From NCBI RefSeq assembly GCF_947487305.1, contig NZ_CANKWH010000003.1, forward strand, positions 62,001 to 126,000: a stretch of DNA of 64,000 nt. Direction: 5' to 3'. Under the pieces are notes generated by a model, which saw only the letters and a program-made list of their open reading frames with translations, did no database searches and had not been told where the DNA came from. This document shows positions 36,446-45,090 of the stretch, one piece after another. This stretch comes from an uncultured Paracoccus sp. GTDB taxonomy: Bacteria; Pseudomonadota; Alphaproteobacteria; Rhodobacterales; Rhodobacteraceae. Position 1 is the stretch's first letter; each line of letters opens with the position of its first letter. The position numbers and the translations under genes are program-made.

Positions 36446-37797
36446 CCGATCTGACGCATCTGCCCGCCCCCGCGACCGCGCCGCAAAAGCAGTCGCTGAT
36501 GGTCGCCGACCCGAACACCCGCCGCCGCCACCGGGCCGAGGCGCGGTTCAAGGCCTATGGCATCGGCGCCATCCTGATCGCGCTGGCGGCGCTGGTCTTT
36601 CTGCTGGCCACCGTCTTCCGCGACGGCTCGGGCGCCTTCCAGCAGACCTATGTCAGCCTGCCGGTGACACTGTCCGCCGATGTCGTCGACCCCAAGGGCA
36701 ACCGCGACCCGGCCGAGATGTCCAAGGTGCTGACCATGTCCTATGGCAAGCTTCTGGACCAGGCGCTGACCGACTGGATGGCCGCCAATGACGTGACCAT
36801 CGACGGGCTGAAGAAATCCGACCTCAAGGGCTTCATCTCGGGCCAGGCCTCGGCTGATCTTCGGGACGCCGTGCTGGCGGATCCGGCGCTGGTCGGCCAG
36901 TCGCTCGAGATCACCGCGCTGGCCTCGTCCCGCGTCGACGGCATGTTCAAGGGCCGCGTCACCGACGAATCGGCGGCGATCGATTCCAAGACCTCGCCCG
37001 AACAGGTGGCACTGGCCCGCGCCATGGCCGAGAAGGGCGCACTCGATACCCGCTTCAACCCCGATTTCATTACAAATCCCGACGCTTCCGAGACCCGCGC
37101 CGAGGCCGCCGGCCTTGGCGTCGCCATCATCGGCTCGCTTTACATGATGCTGATCGTGCTGGTCCTGTCGCTGCCCATCGGCGTTGCCGCCTCGATCTAT
37201 CTCGAGGAATTCGCGCCGAAGAACCGCTGGACCGACATCATCGAGGTGAACATCTCGAACCTCGCCGCCGTGCCGTCCATCGTCTACGGCATCCTCGGCC
37301 TTGCCGCCTTCATCAACTTCATGGGCCTGCCGCGCTCGGCCCCCATCGTCGGCGGGCTGGTGCTGACGCTGATGACGCTGCCCACCATCATCATCGCCAC
37401 CCGCGCCGCGCTGAAGGCGGTGCCGCCCTCGATCCGCGATGCGGCGCTGGGGGTGGGCGCCTCGAAGATGCAGACGGTGTTCCACCACGTCCTGCCGCTC
37501 GCGATGCCCGGCATCCTGACCGGCACCATCATCGGCCTGGCCCATGCGCTTGGCGAGACCGCGCCGCTTCTGCTGATCGGCATGGTGGCCTTCGTGCAGG
37601 ACATCCCCTCGGCTCCGCCGGCGGGTCTCTTCGAGCCCTCTTCGGCCCTGCCGGTGCAGATCTACAACTTTACCCGCCGCGCCGATCCGGCCTTCTTCGA
37701 GCGGGCTTCGGGCGCGATCATCGTGCTGTTGGTCTTCCTTCTCTGCATGAACCTGCTGGCGATCTATCTGCGCCGCAAATTCGAGCGCCGTTGGTAA
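36442..37797 (+). CDS. pstA: Phosphate ABC transporter permease PstA
   Basis: 451 aa. The N-terminus is cytoplasmic, then one membrane segment (~33-55) and a periplasmic insertion of about 170 residues (DVVDPKGNRDPAEMSKVL onward). The conserved permease core comes next, with the coupling loop AVPPSIRDAALGVGASKMQTVFHHVLPLAMPGI. The large insertion makes it far longer than the ~300-aa enterobacterial PstA, as in related alphaproteobacteria. ATGA overlap with pstC; pstB follows after 12 bp. Works with PstC, PstB and PstS for high-affinity phosphate uptake. Confidence 0.94.
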   Translation: MTDLTHLPAPATAPQKQSLMVADPNTRRRHRAEARFKAYGIGAILIALAALVFLLATVFRDGSGAFQQTYVSLPVTLSADVVDPKGNRDPAEMSKVLTMSYGKLLDQALTDWMAANDVTIDGLKKSDLKGFISGQASADLRDAVLADPALVGQSLEITALASSRVDGMFKGRVTDESAAIDSKTSPEQVALARAMAEKGALDTRFNPDFITNPDASETRAEAAGLGVAIIGSLYMMLIVLVLSLPIGVAASIYLEEFAPKNRWTDIIEVNISNLAAVPSIVYGILGLAAFINFMGLPRSAPIVGGLVLTLMTLPTIIIATRAALKAVPPSIRDAALGVGASKMQTVFHHVLPLAMPGILTGTIIGLAHALGETAPLLLIGMVAFVQDIPSAPPAGLFEPSSALPVQIYNFTRRADPAFFERASGAIIVLLVFLLCMNLLAIYLRRKFERRW

Positions 37798-37809
37798 CGG
37801 AGCCGAGGA

Positions 37810-38616
37810 ATGAATATGATGAACCAGATGCGACTGGCGGAGAACGCCGTGACCCAGAACGACAGCAAGATCTCGGCCCGCGATGTGCAGGTCTGGTACG
37901 GTGACAAGCACGCCATCAAGGATGTCAGCGTCGAGATCCTCGACAAGACCGTGACCGCCTTCATCGGCCCCTCGGGCTGCGGCAAGTCCACCTTCCTGCG
38001 CTGCATCAACCGGATGAACGACACCATCCCCATCGCCCGGATCGAAGGCACGATCCGGCTGGATGGCGAGGATATCTATGACCGCCGCGTCGATCCGGTG
38101 CAGTTGCGCGCCAAGGTCGGCATGGTGTTCCAGAAGCCGAACCCCTTCCCGAAATCGATCTATGACAATGTGGCCTATGGCCCCCGCATCCACGGCCTCG
38201 CCCGCAACCGGGCCGAACTGGATGCCATTGTCGAGAAATCGCTGCGCGGTGCCGCGCTCTGGAACGAGGTCAAGGACCGGCTGAACGAGCCGGGCACCGG
38301 CCTTTCGGGCGGTCAGCAGCAACGGCTCTGCATCGCCCGCGCCGTCGCCACCTCGCCCGAGGTGCTGTTGATGGACGAGCCCTGTTCGGCGCTCGACCCG
38401 ATCGCCACCGGGCAGGTCGAAGAGCTGATCGACCAGCTGCGGCAGGAATTTTCTGTGGTCATCGTCACCCATTCGATGCAGCAGGCCGCCCGCGTCAGCC
38501 AGAAGACCGCCTTCTTCCACTTGGGCAACCTGGTCGAATATGGCGATACCGACGACATCTTCACCCGGCCGCAGGACCCGCGGACGGAATCCTATATCAC
38601 GGGCCGGATCGGCTGA
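37810..38616 (+). CDS. pstB: Phosphate ABC transporter ATPase PstB
   Basis: 268 aa ABC ATPase. Walker [10 protein letters not shown] near residues 55-63, the family-typical [11 protein letters not shown]-loop [18 protein letters not shown], signature [14 protein letters not shown], Walker [13 protein letters not shown] and switch His in [12 protein letters not shown]. Energises phosphate import and, with PhoU, is part of phosphate sensing. A second in-frame ATG three codons on (37816) could also serve; GGAG upstream of 37810 slightly favours the first. Confidence 0.96.
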   Translation: MNMMNQMRLAENAVTQNDSKISARDVQVWYGDKHAIKDVSVEILDKTVTAFIGPSGCGKSTFLRCINRMNDTIPIARIEGTIRLDGEDIYDRRVDPVQLRAKVGMVFQKPNPFPKSIYDNVAYGPRIHGLARNRAELDAIVEKSLRGAALWNEVKDRLNEPGTGLSGGQQQRLCIARAVATSPEVLLMDEPCSALDPIATGQVEELIDQLRQEFSVVIVTHSMQQAARVSQKTAFFHLGNLVEYGDTDDIFTRPQDPRTESYITGRIG

Positions 38617-38635
38617 GGCGACAGGGGCAGACCAC

Positions 38636-39364
38636 ATGAACCGCGACAAGCATATTTCCTCGGCCTTCGACCGCGATCTGGAAACCATTCAGGCCCTGGT
38701 GGTGAAGATGGGCGGGATGGTCGAAAGCGCCATCTCGGACGGGGCCAGCGCGCTGATGAACCGCGACGAGGACCTGGCCGACGAGGTGCGCCGCCGCGAC
38801 AAGGCCATCGATGCGCTGGAAGCCCAGATCAACGAGGACAGCGCCCGTCTGATCGCGCTCCGCGCCCCCACCGCCACCGATCTGCGGCTGGTCCTGTCGG
38901 TCATCAAGATCGCCGCCAGCCTCGAGCGGGTGGGCGATTACGCCAAGAACATGGCCAAGCGCACCCATGTGCTGGCGCAGATGCCGCAGATCGCCGGATC
39001 GGGCATTGCGCTGAAGCGCATGGCCGCGACGGTGGAAAAGATGCTCTCGGATGCGCTGGACAGCTATATCCAGCGCGATGCCGATCTGGCCGGCGACGTG
39101 CGCGCCCGCGATCTGGAAGTTGACCAGATGTACAACGCGCTCTTCCGCGAGTTCCTGACCCATATGATGGAGGACCCGCGCAACATCACCGCCTGCATGC
39201 ACCTGCATTTCATCGCCAAGAACATCGAGCGCATGGGCGATCATGCCACCGCCATCGCCGAACAGGTTATCTATCTTGTGACCGGCGAACTGCCCGATGA
39301 CAGCCGCCCCAAGGATAACCGCGTGCCGCCTGCCGATGCGGTGGCGCTGCCGGGCGAGGGCTGA
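38636..39364 (+). CDS. phoU: Phosphate signalling protein PhoU
   Basis: 242 aa, all-helical, two PhoU repeats with the metal-cluster motifs ERVGDYAKN (first) and ERMGDHATA (second). PhoU couples PstSCAB status to the PhoR-PhoB system and restrains uptake when phosphate is plentiful. ATG at 38636 follows pstB by 19 bp (GACAGGGG upstream). phoB follows after 4 bp. No phoR sensor kinase is seen in the cluster, although PhoU normally acts through it. Confidence 0.94.
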   Translation: MNRDKHISSAFDRDLETIQALVVKMGGMVESAISDGASALMNRDEDLADEVRRRDKAIDALEAQINEDSARLIALRAPTATDLRLVLSVIKIAASLERVGDYAKNMAKRTHVLAQMPQIAGSGIALKRMAATVEKMLSDALDSYIQRDADLAGDVRARDLEVDQMYNALFREFLTHMMEDPRNITACMHLHFIAKNIERMGDHATAIAEQVIYLVTGELPDDSRPKDNRVPPADAVALPGEG

Positions 39365-39368
39365 GCCG

Positions 39369-40061
39369 ATGGCGTCGCAACAGACCCCGCTGGTGCTGGT
39401 GGTCGAGGACGAGGGGGCGCAGCGCGAGGTGCTGCGCTACAATCTCGAGGCCGAGGGCTTCGGCGTCGCCATGGCCGAGAATGGCGATGAGGCGCTGCTG
39501 TTGGTGGCCGAAGAGATGCCCGACCTGATCGTGCTCGACTGGATGCTCCCGAATGTCTCGGGGATCGAGATCTGCCGCCGGCTGAAGGCCGATCCGGCGA
39601 CCCGGCCCATTCCGATCATCATGCTCTCTGCCCGCAGCGAAGAGGTCGACCGGGTGCGCGGGCTGGAAACCGGCGCCGATGATTACGTGGTGAAACCCTA
39701 TTCCGTCGTCGAGTTGATGGCGCGGCTGCGCACGCAACTGCGCCGCACCCGTCCGGCCACGATGGGCGAGCGGCTGAGCTACGAGGACATCATCCTCGAC
39801 GCTGCCGAGCACCGGGTCTTCCGCGCCGGTCAGGCCCTGCATCTCGGCCCGACCGAGTTCCGCCTGCTCTCGACGCTGATGGAGAAGCCGGGCCGGGTCT
39901 GGACGCGCGAGCAGCTTCTGGACCGGGTCTGGGGCCGCGACATCTATGTCGACACCCGCACCATCGACGTGCATGTGGGCCGCTTGCGCAAGGCGCTGAT
40001 GCAGAACGGCGGTGACAACCCCGTCCGCACCGTGCGCGGCGCGGGGTATGCGCTGGGGTAG
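39369..40061 (+). CDS. phoB: Phosphate regulon response regulator PhoB
   Basis: 230 aa OmpR-type regulator. Receiver domain 1-125: acidic pocket VVEDE (11-15), phospho-acceptor D57 in VLDWMLP, K109 in YVVKPYS. DNA-binding winged helix ~135-228 with GPTEFRLLSTLMEKPGRVWTREQLLDRVWG and TIDVHVGRLRKAL. It should bind the PHO box upstream of pstS and so control its own cluster. The gene ends just before the REP-like hairpin at 40083 and is convergent with a TRAP operon. Confidence 0.95.
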   Translation: MASQQTPLVLVVEDEGAQREVLRYNLEAEGFGVAMAENGDEALLLVAEEMPDLIVLDWMLPNVSGIEICRRLKADPATRPIPIIMLSARSEEVDRVRGLETGADDYVVKPYSVVELMARLRTQLRRTRPATMGERLSYEDIILDAAEHRVFRAGQALHLGPTEFRLLSTLMEKPGRVWTREQLLDRVWGRDIYVDTRTIDVHVGRLRKALMQNGGDNPVRTVRGAGYALG

Positions 40062-40082
40062 CGACTCACGCTAGCAGACCCC

Positions 40083-40113
40083 GCCCGATGCGCGGGACGC
40101 CGTCCCGCCGGGC
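40083..40113. repeat. REP-like palindromic hairpin, copy B
   Basis: Same layout as copy A at 5591-5621: GCCCG/CGGGC outer arms, ATGC bulge, 7-bp inner stem (here GCGGGAC/GTCCCGC) and a 3-nt loop. The two stems differ by two base pairs changed on both sides. It lies 21 bp after phoB in a 200-bp convergent gap and may also serve as a terminator. The rest of the gap holds short TGCACGCCCTGTGCA-like direct and inverted repeats (40142-40180) and no supported gene. Confidence 0.6.
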
Positions 40114-40261
40114 GAGCGCCTGCCCTGTGCTGTTTCCCGTTCACGCCCTGTGCACCGGCTGTGCACGCCCTGTGCAGGCGTTTTCCCAGCATTTGCTGGC
40201 CCAATCGCCCCTCACCCCGCGCCTGTTGCACGAACCACCGCGCTGCTGTTGCGCGGCGAGC

Positions 40262-41566
40262 CTACCGCCCCAACAGCATCAAGCTCAGCGCCGGAACCGC
40301 CGCGATGACCGCCAGCCCGATCAGGCTGGTCAGCAGGAACGGCAGCGCCCCCCGCGCCACCTTTTCCAGCGGCAGCCGGGTGATGTTCGCCGCGACATAG
40401 AGGTTGATCCCGACCGGAGGGGTGATCAGCCCGATGGCCAGGTTGACCATGACCAGCACGCCGAACCAGACCGGGTCCCAGCCCAGTTCCCGCGCCACCG
40501 GCAGGAAGATCGGCAGGCAGATGAACATGATGGTGATCGCGTCCATGAACATGCCGCAGATCAGCAGCACCAGCATGATGACCCCGAGGATCACCCATTC
40601 GTTCGACGAGAGGCCCAGCAAAGCGCCGGAATAGGTGCCGACCAGATCATCCACCGTCACCACCCAGCCGAAGAGCCCGGCATAGGCCACGACCAGCATC
40701 ACCACCGAAGACGAGGCGGCGGAATCGGTCAGCGCGGCCATCAGCCCGGACCAGTTCAGCGTGCGATAGGCCAAGGCGCCGACGGCCAGCGCATAGACCG
40801 AGGCGACGATGGCGGCCTCGGTCGGGGTGAAGATGCCGGAATAGATCCCGCCAAGGATCACCACCGGCGTCATCAGCCCCCAGAAACTGTCCAGAAAACA
40901 GCGCCACAGCCGCGCGCCATAGCCGAGGCCCGGATAGGGCGGCGGCACCAATGCGCGGGTCGCCGCAGCATCGCCGACGCGTCCGAAGGGCAGGGCGCAG
41001 AGCATCAGCGCACCGCAGACCAGCCCCGGGATGATCGCCGCAATGAACAGGTCCGCGATCGAGGTCTCGGCCAGCACGCCATAGATGACCAGCCCGATCG
41101 AGGGCGGAATGACGATCGACAAGGCCGCCCCGGTGCAGACCAGCCCGGCGGCAAAGGCCTTGGAGAACCCGTCCTCCTCCATCGAGCGGATGATCATCGG
41201 CCCGATGGCCGCGACCGAGGCCGGGCCCGAGCCGCTGACCGCGCCCCAGAAGAGGCAGACCACCGTGCCCACAAGTCCCATGCCGCCCGGCAGATCGCCC
41301 ACCAGCACGCGGAAAAAGCGGATCATCCGGTCGGCAATGCCGAGCCGGCCCATCAGGTTGCCGGCAAGGATGAAGAAGGGGATCGCCAGCAGCGAGAATT
41401 TTGCAATGCCTGCCGTCAGCAGGTCGCCCACGAGGTCGAGGCCGAAGCCCAGCTGCCACATGGCGACCAGTGCCGAGAGGCCGAGCGCGAAGGCCACCGG
41501 CACCCGCAAGATCAGGAACAGGAAGAACAGCCCTACCATCAGGCTGCCGGAACCGATCTCACCCAT
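40262..41566 (-). CDS. dctM: TRAP transporter large permease (DctM family)
   Basis: 434 aa with about 12 hydrophobic segments, matching the DctM/SiaM large subunit. Family blocks include SLLAIPFFILAGNLMGRLGI, SGSGPASVAAIGPMII (first sodium/substrate hairpin), TGAALSIVIPPSIGLVIYG and MNLAIGLITPPVGINLYV-like VNLAIGLITPPVGINLYVAA near the end. Imports a carboxylate-type solute using a sodium gradient together with DctQ and DctP. The ATG at 41566 overlaps the dctQ end by 8 bp. Third gene of the dctP-Q-M operon; substrate not predictable. Confidence 0.93.
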   Translation of the reverse strand: MGEIGSGSLMVGLFFLFLILRVPVAFALGLSALVAMWQLGFGLDLVGDLLTAGIAKFSLLAIPFFILAGNLMGRLGIADRMIRFFRVLVGDLPGGMGLVGTVVCLFWGAVSGSGPASVAAIGPMIIRSMEEDGFSKAFAAGLVCTGAALSIVIPPSIGLVIYGVLAETSIADLFIAAIIPGLVCGALMLCALPFGRVGDAAATRALVPPPYPGLGYGARLWRCFLDSFWGLMTPVVILGGIYSGIFTPTEAAIVASVYALAVGALAYRTLNWSGLMAALTDSAASSSVVMLVVAYAGLFGWVVTVDDLVGTYSGALLGLSSNEWVILGVIMLVLLICGMFMDAITIMFICLPIFLPVARELGWDPVWFGVLVMVNLAIGLITPPVGINLYVAANITRLPLEKVARGALPFLLTSLIGLAVIAAVPALSLMLLGR

Positions 41567-42020
41567 CACGTTCAGGCCCCCGGACCAGCGCCTGCACATA
41601 GCGGACCAGCACCAGCGCAAAGCCAAGCGGCACCGCCGCCGAATACCACCAGAGCGGCAGGTTCAGCGCATAGCTGGTCATGCCGGTCCGGATCTGGTTC
41701 TGCACCAGCCCGATGGTGAACCAGACCGAGGCCACAAGCAGCGCGGCCGACAGCGCCCCGGCCAGCCAGATCACCGCGCGGCGGGCGGGCGGGGGCAGCA
41801 GGTCGGAAATCAGTTCCACCGCCAGATGCTCGCCCCGCCGCGCCGCGATGGCGGCGCCGAAGACGGTCAGCAGCACGAAGCCGCCGGTCAGCAATTCCTC
41901 GGTCGCGGCAAAGCTATGGCTGGTGCCATAGCGCACGACGATATTGGCAAAGCCAAGCGCGGTCATGCCCAGCAGCAGAACCGCGCAGACGATCTTCTCG
42001 AAATCGTCGATCAGGCGCAT
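41559..42020 (-). CDS. dctQ: TRAP transporter small permease (DctQ family)
   Basis: 153 aa, four hydrophobic segments, with the family features LGFANIVVRYGTSHSFAATEELL and the ARRGEHLAVELI loop. It scaffolds the large permease DctM in the inner membrane. Its ATG lies directly against the stop of dctP (42021), so the operon is tight. Length normal. Confidence 0.9.
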   Translation of the reverse strand: MRLIDDFEKIVCAVLLLGMTALGFANIVVRYGTSHSFAATEELLTGGFVLLTVFGAAIAARRGEHLAVELISDLLPPPARRAVIWLAGALSAALLVASVWFTIGLVQNQIRTGMTSYALNLPLWWYSAAVPLGFALVLVRYVQALVRGPERDG

Positions 42021-43010
42021 TCAGTTCGCCGCGTTCGCTTCGTCGGTGAACAGCTTCACGATATCCGCGCCGACCTTCTCCGACCATTTGTCGAAGCTGG
42101 GCTTGGTCGCGTCCTTGAAGGCCTGCAACTCCTCGGGGGTCAGTTCCGTGACCTCCATGCCCTGTTCCTTCAGATAGGCGATGCCCTCGTCGGTGGCCTT
42201 GCGGCTGATCTCGATCTGATAGGCCATGGCCTCGTCGGCGGCCTTCTGGAACTGCGCCTGCGTGGCCTCGTCCATCGCGTCCCAGCGGGTCTGGGCGATG
42301 CCGAGAAACAGCGGGTCATAGCTGTAATGCCAGGGCGTGATGTACTTCTGCACCTCGTAGACGCGCTGCGGGATGATCACCGCGCCGATCGGGTTTTCCT
42401 GCCCGTCGACCACGCCCTGCTGCAGCGCCGGGAAGGTTTCAGACCATTGCATCTGCTGCGGATTGGCGCCGAGATCGGTCATGACGTCGATATACATCGG
42501 CCCGGCGACGCGCATCTTCAGCCCGGCCATGTCGGCGGGGGTCTTGATCGGGCGTTTCGAGTTCGTCACCTCGCGGAAACCGTTCTCGCCCCAGGCCAGC
42601 ACCTTGATTCCGTGCCCGGCCATGATTTCTTCCATCTTGTCGCCGGCGGCACCCTGCGTCGTGCGGTCGACGGCGGCGTAATCGGCATAGAGATAGGGCA
42701 GCGAGAAGGCGGCCATTTCCGGGGCCAGCGGCGTCACGTTGATGGCCGAGGTCAGCACCAGGTCGATGGCACCGCGGCCGGTCATCTCGGCCTGCTTCAT
42801 CTGGTCGCCGCCGGCCAACTGGGCATTGGGGAAGACCCGAACGTCATAGGCGCCGCCGGTTTCCGCGGCCAGCAATTCGCCGAACTTCTCGGCCCCCTGC
42901 TGCCAGGTGGTGGTGTCGCCGACATTGTGGGACAGGCGCAGCGTCTCCGCCGCGGCGGGCAAAGCAAGGGCCAGCGCGGTGGTCGCGGCCAGAACCAGTT
43001 TCGTATACAT
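42021..43010 (-). CDS. dctP: TRAP transporter substrate-binding protein (DctP family)
   Basis: 329 aa periplasmic protein, signal peptide MYTKLVLAATTALALALPAAA. The body has DctP-family blocks: LRLSHNVGDTTTWQQGAEKF, QMKQAEMTGRGAIDLVL, the ligand-binding Arg region GLKMRVAGPMYIDVMTDLGANP and VVDGQENPIGAVI. The conserved Arg in KMRV normally salt-bridges a carboxylate of the ligand, so the substrate is likely an organic acid. First gene of a minus-strand operon that diverges from a second TRAP system. Confidence 0.92.
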   Translation of the reverse strand: MYTKLVLAATTALALALPAAAETLRLSHNVGDTTTWQQGAEKFGELLAAETGGAYDVRVFPNAQLAGGDQMKQAEMTGRGAIDLVLTSAINVTPLAPEMAAFSLPYLYADYAAVDRTTQGAAGDKMEEIMAGHGIKVLAWGENGFREVTNSKRPIKTPADMAGLKMRVAGPMYIDVMTDLGANPQQMQWSETFPALQQGVVDGQENPIGAVIIPQRVYEVQKYITPWHYSYDPLFLGIAQTRWDAMDEATQAQFQKAADEAMAYQIEISRKATDEGIAYLKEQGMEVTELTPEELQAFKDATKPSFDKWSEKVGADIVKLFTDEANAAN

Positions 43011-43250
43011 TGTTTTCCTCCTCCTCGTCTTCTTGCGCTGTTGATTGCAGATTGCGCAGGCTCGCGCAAGTTGCCCGCGTGTCCGTTTTTGCCTGCCTCC
43101 ACAGGAAAATATGGGCTTTCATGCGGGATTTTCTGACCGATCGGTGCAGTCACAAAGAAACGAGCGATCAATAAACTCTTGATTTGAAACCAGCCAGACG
43201 GAACAGTGCAGTGGGGAGCAAAGTATACAAATAACCTGGGAGGAAGACAC
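43011..43250. promoter_or_regulatory. Divergent control region between two TRAP operons
   Basis: 240 bp with no supported gene. It contains a perfect 10-bp palindrome ACCGATCGGT (43136-43145), an ATCAA-N7-TTGAT palindrome (43167-43183) and a GTATAC core flanked by AA (43221-43230), 22 bp before the plus-strand start. These are candidate operators. The strong site GGGAGGAAG (43238-43246) serves the plus-strand gene. No convincing -35/-10 pair was found. Confidence 0.35.
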
Positions 43251-44393
43251 ATGACGGAAGACACGATCAAACCTGCGGTGTCGCGCCGCTCGTTCCTGCG
43301 GCGTGGCGGGGCCATCGCCGGGGGGGCTGCGGCCAGCACGCTGTTGGCGGCGCCGGCGGTTCTGGCGCAATCGCCGCTGGTCCTGAAGATGCAGACCAGC
43401 TGGCCGGCCTCGGACATCTGGCAGACCATGGCGCAGCAATATGTGGACCGGGTGCAGGCCATGTCGGGCGGACGCATCCAGATAGACCTGTTGCCGGCCG
43501 GCGCGGTGGTCGGGGCGTTCCAGGTGATGGACGGGGTCAGCGATGGCGTCATCGACATTGCCCATTCGGTTTCGGCCTATTGGTATGGCAAGCACAAGGC
43601 GGCCTCGCTGTTCGGCACCGGCCCGGTCTTCGGCGGCGATCCCACCAATATGCTCAGCTGGTTCTATCAGGGCGGCGGGCGCGAGCTTTACCGCGAGCTG
43701 ACGCAGGACCAGATGGGGCTGAATGTGGTGGGCCTGATGGCCTTCCCGATGCCGGCGCAGCCCTTTGGCTGGTTCAAGAACCCGATTGCCGGAGTCGAGG
43801 ACATCAAGGGGATGAAATACCGCACCGTCGGTCTGGCCGCCGACCTGCTGCAATCCATGGGCATGTCGGTCGCGCAGCTTCCGGGCGGCGAGATCGTTCC
43901 GGCGATGGAGCGCGGCGTGATCGACGCCTTCGAGTTCAACAACCCCTCATCCGACCTTCGCTTCGGCGCGCAGGATGTGGCCAAGAATTACTACATGGGC
44001 TCCTATCATCAGGCGTCCGAGGCCTTTGAATTCCTGTTCAACCGCGACGTGATCGAGGATCTGGAACCGGACCTGCAGGCGATTCTGGAGCATGGGGTCG
44101 AGGCGGTTTCGACCTATAACACCGCCTATGCGCTGGATAACTATTCCGCGGACCTGCTGAAACTGCGCGACGAATCCGGCGTGACCATCCACAAGACCCC
44201 GGATGCGATCCTGCAGGCACAGCTCGAGGCCTGGACGGCGATGATCGCCACGCTGGAGGCGGATGCCACGATCAAGAAGATCCTCGACAGCCAGCGCGAC
44301 TGGGTCAAGCGGACGGTCTATTACGAGCTGATGGACAAGCCGGACTATGCGCTCGCCTACGAGCATTTCTTCCCCGGCGAGCTGAAGATCTGA
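43251..44393 (+). CDS. Tat-exported TRAP substrate-binding protein (TakP-like)
   Basis: 380 aa. It begins with a twin-arginine signal (SRRSFLRRGG) and a long hydrophobic stretch ending AAPAVLAQ. The mature protein opens LKMQTSWPASDIWQTMAQQ and carries the PGGEIVPAMERGVIDAFEFNNPSSD block of the TakP/mannitol-chloroaromatic group of TRAP binding proteins, larger than ordinary DctP. TakP-type proteins bind 2-oxo acids such as pyruvate, but the ligand here is unproven; Tat export suggests folding before transport. Heads an operon with its own small and large permease, an amidase and a small membrane protein. Confidence 0.88.
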   Translation: MTEDTIKPAVSRRSFLRRGGAIAGGAAASTLLAAPAVLAQSPLVLKMQTSWPASDIWQTMAQQYVDRVQAMSGGRIQIDLLPAGAVVGAFQVMDGVSDGVIDIAHSVSAYWYGKHKAASLFGTGPVFGGDPTNMLSWFYQGGGRELYRELTQDQMGLNVVGLMAFPMPAQPFGWFKNPIAGVEDIKGMKYRTVGLAADLLQSMGMSVAQLPGGEIVPAMERGVIDAFEFNNPSSDLRFGAQDVAKNYYMGSYHQASEAFEFLFNRDVIEDLEPDLQAILEHGVEAVSTYNTAYALDNYSADLLKLRDESGVTIHKTPDAILQAQLEAWTAMIATLEADATIKKILDSQRDWVKRTVYYELMDKPDYALAYEHFFPGELKI

Positions 44394-44409
44394 TCGCCTG
44401 ATCCGCAGG

Positions 44410-44436
44410 CCCCCGCGCGGCGTGACCGGGCGGGGG
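44410..44436 (+). terminator. Intercistronic hairpin after the TRAP binding-protein gene
   Basis: CCCCCGC/GCGGGGG, a 7-bp stem with a 13-nt loop, begins 16 bp after the stop and 24 bp before the small-permease ATG. There is no T-run. As with pstS, it may keep the binding-protein message more abundant than the permease part. Confidence 0.4.
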
Positions 44437-44460
44437 TGTCTTCGAATGCGAGGAAACCCG

Positions 44461-45045
44461 ATGCTTGGCTTTGTGCGCTTTGCCGACAGCCTGTCGGCCT
44501 GGTTCGGCAAGACCTTTGGCTGGCTGATCATGCTGATGACCGTGGGCGTCACCTATGAGGTGATCGTCCGCTATATCTTCAACGCGCCGACCTCGTGGTC
44601 GCTGGATGTGTCCTTCATCATGTACGGGACGCTGTTCATGATGGGCGGCGCCTATACGCTGTCGCGCGGCGGCCATGTGCGGGGCGATTTCCTCTATCGG
44701 CTCTGGCCGGTCAGGGTGCAGGCGGGGGTGGACTTGCTGCTGTACCTGATCTTCTTCTTTCCCGGCGTCTCGGCGCTGATCTTTGCCGGCTGGAAATACG
44801 CCGCGCGCAGTTTCCAATATGGCGAGGTCAGCGTGAACAGTCCCGCCGGCATCCCGATTTTCCAGTTCAAGGCGGTGATCGTCGCCGCCGGCATCCTGCT
44901 GTTCATCCAGGGCATTGCGCAGGTCATGCGCTGCATCATGGCGATCCGCGACGGCTACTGGACCGAGGCCGAAGAGGATGTCGAGGAGACCGAGCAGCTG
45001 CTGATCCGCGAGCAAGCCGAGAAGGCCCATGCCCATGAGGCCTGA
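44461..45045 (+). CDS. TRAP transporter small permease subunit
   Basis: 194 aa, four hydrophobic segments, with VTYEVIVRYIFNAPTSWSLDVSFIMYG and the SRGGHVRGDFLY loop typical of small subunits paired with TakP-type binding proteins. The C-terminal ~35 residues are acidic and charged (AEEDVEETEQLLIREQAEK), probably cytoplasmic. The start at 44461 has a GAGGAAA site just upstream. Partner of the large permease that follows after 45 bp. Confidence 0.9.
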   Translation: MLGFVRFADSLSAWFGKTFGWLIMLMTVGVTYEVIVRYIFNAPTSWSLDVSFIMYGTLFMMGGAYTLSRGGHVRGDFLYRLWPVRVQAGVDLLLYLIFFFPGVSALIFAGWKYAARSFQYGEVSVNSPAGIPIFQFKAVIVAAGILLFIQGIAQVMRCIMAIRDGYWTEAEEDVEETEQLLIREQAEKAHAHEA

Positions 45046-45090
45046 CCCGCGCCTTCTGCCAGACCTGCCCCTTCAGACGGAGAACCGAAA

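Noticed and set aside
40088..41719. 543-codon plus-strand frame across the REP-like hairpin and dctM
   Set aside because: Low-complexity Arg/Gln/His/Asp sequence typical of a frame opposite a membrane protein gene; dctM is well supported.
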